A stretch of 64,000 nucleotides of DNA, from NCBI RefSeq assembly GCF_009707865.1, contig NZ_WMBA01000033.1, positions 1 through 64,000 of the forward strand. The letters run 5' to 3'. Shown piece after piece: positions 60,274-64,000 of the stretch (its first letter is position 1; each line of letters opens with the position of its first letter). Under the pieces are notes generated by a model. The model searched no databases. It worked only from the letters and a program-made list of their open reading frames with translations, and had not been told where the DNA came from. The translations under genes were made by a program, and so were the position numbers. This DNA is from Amycolatopsis pithecellobii. Lineage in GTDB: Bacteria; Actinomycetota; Actinomycetes; Mycobacteriales; Pseudonocardiaceae.

Positions 60274-60731
60274 GCAAGCTCCGGTGGGAAACCGCCCTTC
60301 GCGATCGGGCCCCAGCGATCGATCGTGACCCGGATCAGGCTCTTGTTCTGCTTGCGCATAGCGGCGCGGTACTCGTCCCAGTCGGGATGCTCACCGGAGA
60401 TGCACCGGAAGTATTCGACGAGCGGCTCCACTGCGTCGGGCATGTCGAGCACCTCGGCCCGCCCGTCGATCTGGACGTAGCGACCGTTCCACTCGTCGGA
60501 GACGACGCACGCGGACACCGCCGGGTTGCGGCGCGCGTTGACCGCCTTGGCGCGTTTCGGATAGGTCGAGACGACGAACCGGCCCTCGGTGTCGATACCG
60601 GCGGTGACCGGCGAGAGCTGCGGCGTGCCGTCCGCGCGGGTGGTCATCAGGATGGCGCGGTGCCGGGGACGCAGGAACTCCAGCAGTTCTTCACGTCCGA
60701 CCCGGTCCGCCGTCGCTATGTTCGGTGCCAT
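60270..60731 (-). CDS. PPOX-class F420-dependent flavin-type oxidoreductase
   Basis: 153 residues from the ATG at 60731. Split beta barrel: HRAILMTTRADGTPQLSPVTAGID near 25-48, STYPKRAKAVNARRNPAVSACVV near 58-80 and YVQIDGRAEVLDMPD near 88. The family uses F420 (or FMN) to reduce small molecules. It is divergent from the CPBP gene. A much longer frame upstream is an artefact of the gene on the other strand. Confidence 0.87.
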   Translation of the reverse strand: MAPNIATADRVGREELLEFLRPRHRAILMTTRADGTPQLSPVTAGIDTEGRFVVSTYPKRAKAVNARRNPAVSACVVSDEWNGRYVQIDGRAEVLDMPDAVEPLVEYFRCISGEHPDWDEYRAAMRKQNKSLIRVTIDRWGPIAKGGFPPELA

Positions 60732-60755
60732 GAGGATCGAAGGTAGCGTGCGCGG

Positions 60756-61562
60756 GTGACGTCGCTCGCCCGAGACTGGTTCCGTCCGGAACGTCCTGAC
60801 CTGCCCGAACTCGTGACGGACGAGGCCGAGCGACGGCGTATCAAGCTGGAGCTGGTGATCGTCTTCGGCATCACGCTCGGGTTGTCGGGGGCGCGCAGCC
60901 TGGTGTCGCTGCTGGACTCGTTGCTCCAGCCGACACCACTGAGCCGCCAGCACGTCGCGCTCAACGCACCACAGGCCGCGCAGAGCCTGCTCGATCTGCT
61001 CGCACAGTTGCTGAGCGTCGTGCAGCTGGTCTGCTGGGGCGCGCTCGGTGCGTATCTGCTGGTCCGCGCCGGGTTCCGGCTGCGGTCGGTGGGGCTGGGC
61101 TGGCGCCGTCGCGACCTGCTGTGGGGCGGCGGGCTCGCCGCGCTGATCGGGATTCCGGGCCTCGCGTTGTATTTCGTCGGCTGGAAGCTCGGCCTCAACC
61201 TGGCCGTCTCGCCTTCCACGCTGGGCGACACCTGGTGGCGGCCGATCGTGCTCACGCTGTCGGCGTTCGGCAACGCCTTCGCGGAGGAGATGCTCGTCAT
61301 CGGCTACCTGCTGACCCGCCTGCGGCAGCTGGCGTTCCGTGAGAACACGTCGCTGCTCGCGGCGGCCGTGCTGCGCGGGTCGTACCACCTCTACCAGGGC
61401 TTCGGCGGGTTCGTCGGGAACCTGATCATGGGTCTGGTGTTCGGCCGGGTGTGGCAGCGGACCAACCGGTTGTGGCCGCTCGTCGTCGCGCACACGATCC
61501 TCGACGTGGTCTCGTTCGTCGGGTACTCGCTGGCGAAGGGACACGTGGCGTTCCTGCCGTAA
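60756..61562 (+). CDS. CPBP-family intramembrane metalloprotease
   Basis: 268 residues, eight or so helices. The abortive-infection/CAAX motifs are visible: [16 protein letters not shown] near 178-193 (EExxxxR-like), a His in [12 protein letters not shown] near 209 and a His in [12 protein letters not shown] near 243. Such proteases cut peptides or process prenylated proteins and sometimes act in bacteriocin self-immunity. It starts at a GTG (60756) and is 10 bp before arcA. Confidence 0.83.
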   Translation: MTSLARDWFRPERPDLPELVTDEAERRRIKLELVIVFGITLGLSGARSLVSLLDSLLQPTPLSRQHVALNAPQAAQSLLDLLAQLLSVVQLVCWGALGAYLLVRAGFRLRSVGLGWRRRDLLWGGGLAALIGIPGLALYFVGWKLGLNLAVSPSTLGDTWWRPIVLTLSAFGNAFAEEMLVIGYLLTRLRQLAFRENTSLLAAAVLRGSYHLYQGFGGFVGNLIMGLVFGRVWQRTNRLWPLVVAHTILDVVSFVGYSLAKGHVAFLP

Positions 61563-61572
61563 TCTGCGGGGC

Positions 61573-62778
61573 ATGGCGAGCGAACCGAGGGTGGACAGCG
61601 AGGTCGGGCCGCTGCGTGCCGTGCTGTTGCACCGGCCGGGTAACGAGCTCAAAAGGCTCACCCCGCGCAACAACGACCAGCTGCTGTTCGACTCGATCCC
61701 CTGGGTGGACCGGGCGCAACAGGAGCACGACGCGTTCGCCGACGTGCTGCGCGGCCGTGGTGTCGAGGTCCTGCTGCTGGCCGACGTGCTGCGCGCCGCG
61801 CTCGAGGACGACCGGGCGCATACGGCCGGGGTGCACGCAGCGGTCGACGAGCGGCACCTGGGGCAGACGCTGGCCGACTCGTTGCGCTCCTACCTGTCCG
61901 GAGTCGACGCGGGCACGCTGGCCGAGGTGCTGACCGGCGGGCTCACCTTCGAAGAGCTGCCCGCCGCGGAGGGCGCTTCGCTGGTGCGGAAAATGCACCG
62001 GCCGCACGACTTCGCCATCGACCCGCTGCCGAATCTGCTGTTCACCCGCGATTCGTCGGTGTGGATCGCGGACAGGGTGGCGATCTCGTCGCTCGCGATG
62101 CCCGCCCGCCGTCGCGAGACGGCCCTGTTCGACCTGATCTACGCCTATCACCCGCGGTTCCGGCGGGCCGCCCGCGCTTATGGCGCGCACTCGGCGCCGG
62201 TCGAGGGTGGGGATGTCATGCTGCTCGCGCCGGGTGTGCTGGCCGTCGGGGTCGGCGAGCGGACCACCGCGGCAGGCGCGGAATCGCTGGCGCGGTCGGT
62301 CTTCGCCGACGATCTGGCGCATACGGTGCTTGCCGTGCCGATCGCGCAGGAGCGCGCCACGATGCACCTGGACACGGTGTGCACGATGGTCGATCGCGAC
62401 GCCGTGGTGATGTATCCGCTGGCGCGCGACTCCCTCGTCGCGTTCACGATGCGCCCCGCCGGCGACGGTTCGCTGAACGTCAGCGGCCCGGAGCCGTTCC
62501 TGCACGCGGCGGCCGAGGCGATGGGGATCGAGAAGCTGCGTGTCATCGACACCGGGCTCGACCCGGTCACCGCCGAGCGCGAGCAGTGGGACGACGGCAA
62601 CAACACCCTCGCGCTAGCGCCAGGTGTGGTCGTGGGCTACGAGCGCAACGCGGAAACCAATGCCCGGCTCGAGGAAGCAGGTCTTGAGGTGCTGCCGATC
62701 GCGGGCTCGGAGCTGGGCTCCGGACGAGGCGGCCCGCGCTGTATGTCGTGCCCGATCGCACGCGACCCGATCGATTGA
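61573..62778 (+). CDS. arcA: Arginine deiminase
   Basis: 401 residues. FTRDSSVWI near 158, [10 protein letters not shown] near 210 and [10 protein letters not shown] near 262 are the guanidine-binding and catalytic sites, and the catalytic Cys390 lies in [12 protein letters not shown]. It hydrolyses arginine to citrulline and ammonia. No ornithine carbamoyltransferase or carbamate kinase is adjacent, so it may act alone. It is probably co-transcribed with the CPBP gene. Confidence 0.92.
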   Translation: MASEPRVDSEVGPLRAVLLHRPGNELKRLTPRNNDQLLFDSIPWVDRAQQEHDAFADVLRGRGVEVLLLADVLRAALEDDRAHTAGVHAAVDERHLGQTLADSLRSYLSGVDAGTLAEVLTGGLTFEELPAAEGASLVRKMHRPHDFAIDPLPNLLFTRDSSVWIADRVAISSLAMPARRRETALFDLIYAYHPRFRRAARAYGAHSAPVEGGDVMLLAPGVLAVGVGERTTAAGAESLARSVFADDLAHTVLAVPIAQERATMHLDTVCTMVDRDAVVMYPLARDSLVAFTMRPAGDGSLNVSGPEPFLHAAAEAMGIEKLRVIDTGLDPVTAEREQWDDGNNTLALAPGVVVGYERNAETNARLEEAGLEVLPIAGSELGSGRGGPRCMSCPIARDPID

Positions 62779-62784
62779 ATGGAC

Positions 62785-62886
62785 TGTGTCATGCGTTGCT
62801 GATCCGACGGCAGCCACGGCGGAAACAGGTTCCTGCGAGCAGGTCGACTCCGGACCGTATCCGCCTACTTTCGGTCGGATCAGCAA
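62785..62886. repeat. Dispersed palindromic element, copy B
   Basis: The arms TTGCTGATCCGAC (62796-62808) and GTCGGATCAGCAA (62874-62886) pair perfectly over 13 bp. TGTG before the left arm and TCCGCCTACTTTCGG before the right arm match copy A at 6657. Relative to copy A, two changes in the left arm are matched by complementary changes in the right arm. It lies between arcA and ferritin, and its right edge touches the first iron box. Confidence 0.7.
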
Positions 62887-62940
62887 TTAGGAAAGCCTTA
62901 CCGAATTAGGTTTCCCTATTATTGGGTAAGCCTAACCGTA
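62887..62940 (+). promoter_or_regulatory. Tandem IdeR iron boxes upstream of ferritin
   Basis: TTAGGAAAGCCTTACCGAA (62887-62905) and TTGGGTAAGCCTAACCGTA (62922-62940) each match the iron-box consensus at about 13-14 of 19 positions, with a further half-box AATTAGG between. Mycobacterial bfrB has tandem iron boxes through which IdeR activates, since ferritin is needed when iron is plentiful. The same arrangement is inferred here. Confidence 0.7.
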
Positions 62941-63001
62941 TAAGGCGGAAATTACCAGGTCCAGGTGGCCGGACGAATTTCTCATCGCCTATTCTGAGCA
63001 C

Positions 63002-63550
63002 ATGGCCATCAAGCGGAAAGAACCCCGATCCAAGTTCTATGAGCTGCTGCAACAGCAGGTGTACAACGAGTTCAACGCCTCGCAGCAATACGTCGCGATC
63101 GCGGTCTGGTTCGACAACTCGGACCTGCCGCAGCTGGCGAAGTTCTTTTACCGCCAGGCACTGGAAGAGCGCAATCACGCACTCGCCGTCACGCGGTATC
63201 TGATGGACACGGACCATCACGTGGAAATCCCGGGCACCGGCGAGGTACGCAACGATTTCACCGAGCCCGTCGAACTGGTCGAGCTGGCGCTCGAGCAGGA
63301 GAAGGCCGTCACCGCGGACTTCCGGACGCTGCTCAAGACCGCCCGCGAAGAGGACGACTACCAGGGCGAGCAGTTCCTGCAGTGGTTCCTCAAGGAGCAG
63401 GTCGAAGAGGTCAGCACGATGACCACGCTGCTCAACGTCGTCAAGCGCGGCAACGGCAACCTGTTCGACGTGGAGACCTGGCTGTCCCGCGAGCAGCCGG
63501 GGGCAAGTGGCGACTCGGCCATGCCGGCTGTGGCAGGCGGGGCGCTTTAG
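63002..63550 (+). CDS. bfrB: Ferritin
   Basis: 182 residues, four-helix bundle. FYELLQQQVYNEFNASQQYVAIAVWFD near 12-38 and LEERNHALAVTRYLMD near 56-71 carry the ferroxidase Glu and His residues, with a further E in KEQVEEVSTM near 132. No haem-binding Met of bacterioferritin is evident, so it is an ordinary ferritin as in mycobacterial BfrB. It stores iron; the C-terminal tail is disordered Ala/Gly. Confidence 0.92.
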   Translation: MAIKRKEPRSKFYELLQQQVYNEFNASQQYVAIAVWFDNSDLPQLAKFFYRQALEERNHALAVTRYLMDTDHHVEIPGTGEVRNDFTEPVELVELALEQEKAVTADFRTLLKTAREEDDYQGEQFLQWFLKEQVEEVSTMTTLLNVVKRGNGNLFDVETWLSREQPGASGDSAMPAVAGGAL

Positions 63551-64000
63551 TCAGCAGGAGTTGGCGGCGACCAGCGAGACCGCGGTGACGCGGTTCTGGT
63601 TGCTGTCCACGGAGAAGACGTAGCTCGCACCGGAGCCGGCGGCGGCGGTGTACCCGTTGCCGCTCTTGCTCAGGTTCGGGTAGGCGGCCTCCAGATCGTC
63701 CTTGGGGGAACCGACGCGGATCCGTTCGGGCGTGTGCGCGCCGGTCGCAGCGAACCCGACGACGCCGCCGGTGTCCGAAATCGTCACGGAGCTGACGCCT
63801 GACGATCCCTCGGCGAGCTTGTAGTTCGTGCAGCCGTTCGGCGGGGTGTCGGCGTTCGCCAGCAGCCCGCTGTTCTTGGCGTCCGTGAACGACATGCCGA
63901 GCGTGAGCTTGCCGTAGCCGCTGGGGCCGAGGACGGGCCCGGACACCGCCGGCGGCGGGGTCTGGCTGCGTGACGACGTCGGAGTCGTCGGTTTGGTCTG
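63551..64000 (-). CDS. Secreted protein, N-terminus beyond the window
   Basis: The frame is open from 64000 to the stop at 63551 (about 149 residues visible). A Thr/Pro/Ser-rich linker (TKPTTPTSSRSQTPPPAV) precedes a small domain with two cysteines (GCTNYKL and the final NSC) and strand-like repeats such as TLGMSFTDAKNSGLL, a layout common in actinomycete lipoproteins. The start and signal peptide are outside the window. Function unknown. Confidence 0.7.
   Translation of the reverse strand, partial: QTKPTTPTSSRSQTPPPAVSGPVLGPSGYGKLTLGMSFTDAKNSGLLANADTPPNGCTNYKLAEGSSGVSSVTISDTGGVVGFAATGAHTPERIRVGSPKDDLEAAYPNLSKSGNGYTAAAGSGASYVFSVDSNQNRVTAVSLVAANSC

Noticed and set aside
1-64000. CRISPR arrays, tRNA and rRNA genes, riboswitches
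   Set aside because: No direct-repeat/spacer layout, no tRNA-like cloverleaf with the T-loop motif, no rRNA stretches and no familiar riboswitch core were found by reading. A covariance-model scan would be decisive and could not be run.

Overview
The window looks like chromosomal DNA of a high-GC actinomycete, most likely of the Amycolatopsis/Pseudonocardiaceae type. The base composition and codon use are strongly GC-biased, and many genes start with GTG or overlap the previous stop as ATGA or GTGA. There are iron boxes of the IdeR/DmdR type, a DosR/DevR-type palindrome, a fused CydDC transporter, and septum-formation, DUF3024, DUF4232 and DUF2470 proteins. The genus is an inference from gene content and style. 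I see no rRNA, tRNA, CRISPR array or intact insertion sequence.

Layout. 1-1248 has no credible gene and holds three tandem-repeat arrays (26-, 19- and 18-bp units). 1249-12737 is an unusual acyl/amino-sugar locus. A left-pointing operon encodes an LpxA-like acyltransferase, an acyl carrier protein, an AMP ligase, a LuxE-like synthetase, a LuxC-like reductase and a polytopic membrane protein. Divergent from it are a DegT aminotransferase and a Gfo/Idh dehydrogenase, and a second left-pointing operon adds another DegT aminotransferase, an epimerase, a glycosyltransferase and a hexapeptide acyltransferase. Together they could build and transfer an N-acylated amino sugar. 12804-13739 is a ferredoxin-type reductase.

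13928-24705 is a left-pointing copper block. YcnI and CopC-CopD are followed by an IS630-derived DNA-binding protein, a tail-anchored protein and an exported cupredoxin/beta-propeller protein. Next come a second YcnI, a second CopC-CopD, a PepSY protein and a second IS630-derived protein. The second YcnI and CopC-CopD have lost the residues expected to bind copper, and both transposase-like proteins have lost the catalytic acidic residues. A related membrane-anchored secreted protein follows at 25221.

26089-44843 is mixed housekeeping and accessory content: LhgO, a maleate-isomerase-like enzyme, a seryl-tRNA synthetase of unusual type, haloalkane dehalogenase, a DUF350/ATP-grasp/YjfM-like module, a septum-formation protein, a minimal zincin, a DUF4232 lipoprotein, a phosphatase and PheA, a macro-domain protein, CoaA, a small membrane protein, a tandemly duplicated two-gene module of unknown function, DUF3024 and a DevR-like regulator. 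44982-50221 has a MarR regulator, a decayed ABC transporter (all three genes broken), an intact DUF6282 hydrolase, a GntR regulator and a DUF1932 oxidoreductase.

50143-57082 is the cydA-cydB-cydDC operon, ending in a DevS-like histidine kinase and preceded by a DevR-type palindrome. 57294-64000 holds a GDT1-type exporter, an IclR regulator with a conserved unknown protein, an iron-box DUF2470 protein, a PPOX/F420 enzyme, a CPBP protease, ArcA, an iron-box ferritin and the end of a secreted protein cut by the window edge.

Two signals cut across genes. One is a pair of related palindromic elements of about 90-100 bp, at 6657 and 62785, whose arms differ by compensating changes. The other is the motif GTCCAYWRTGGAC, found eight times and always inside coding sequence in the same reading frame.
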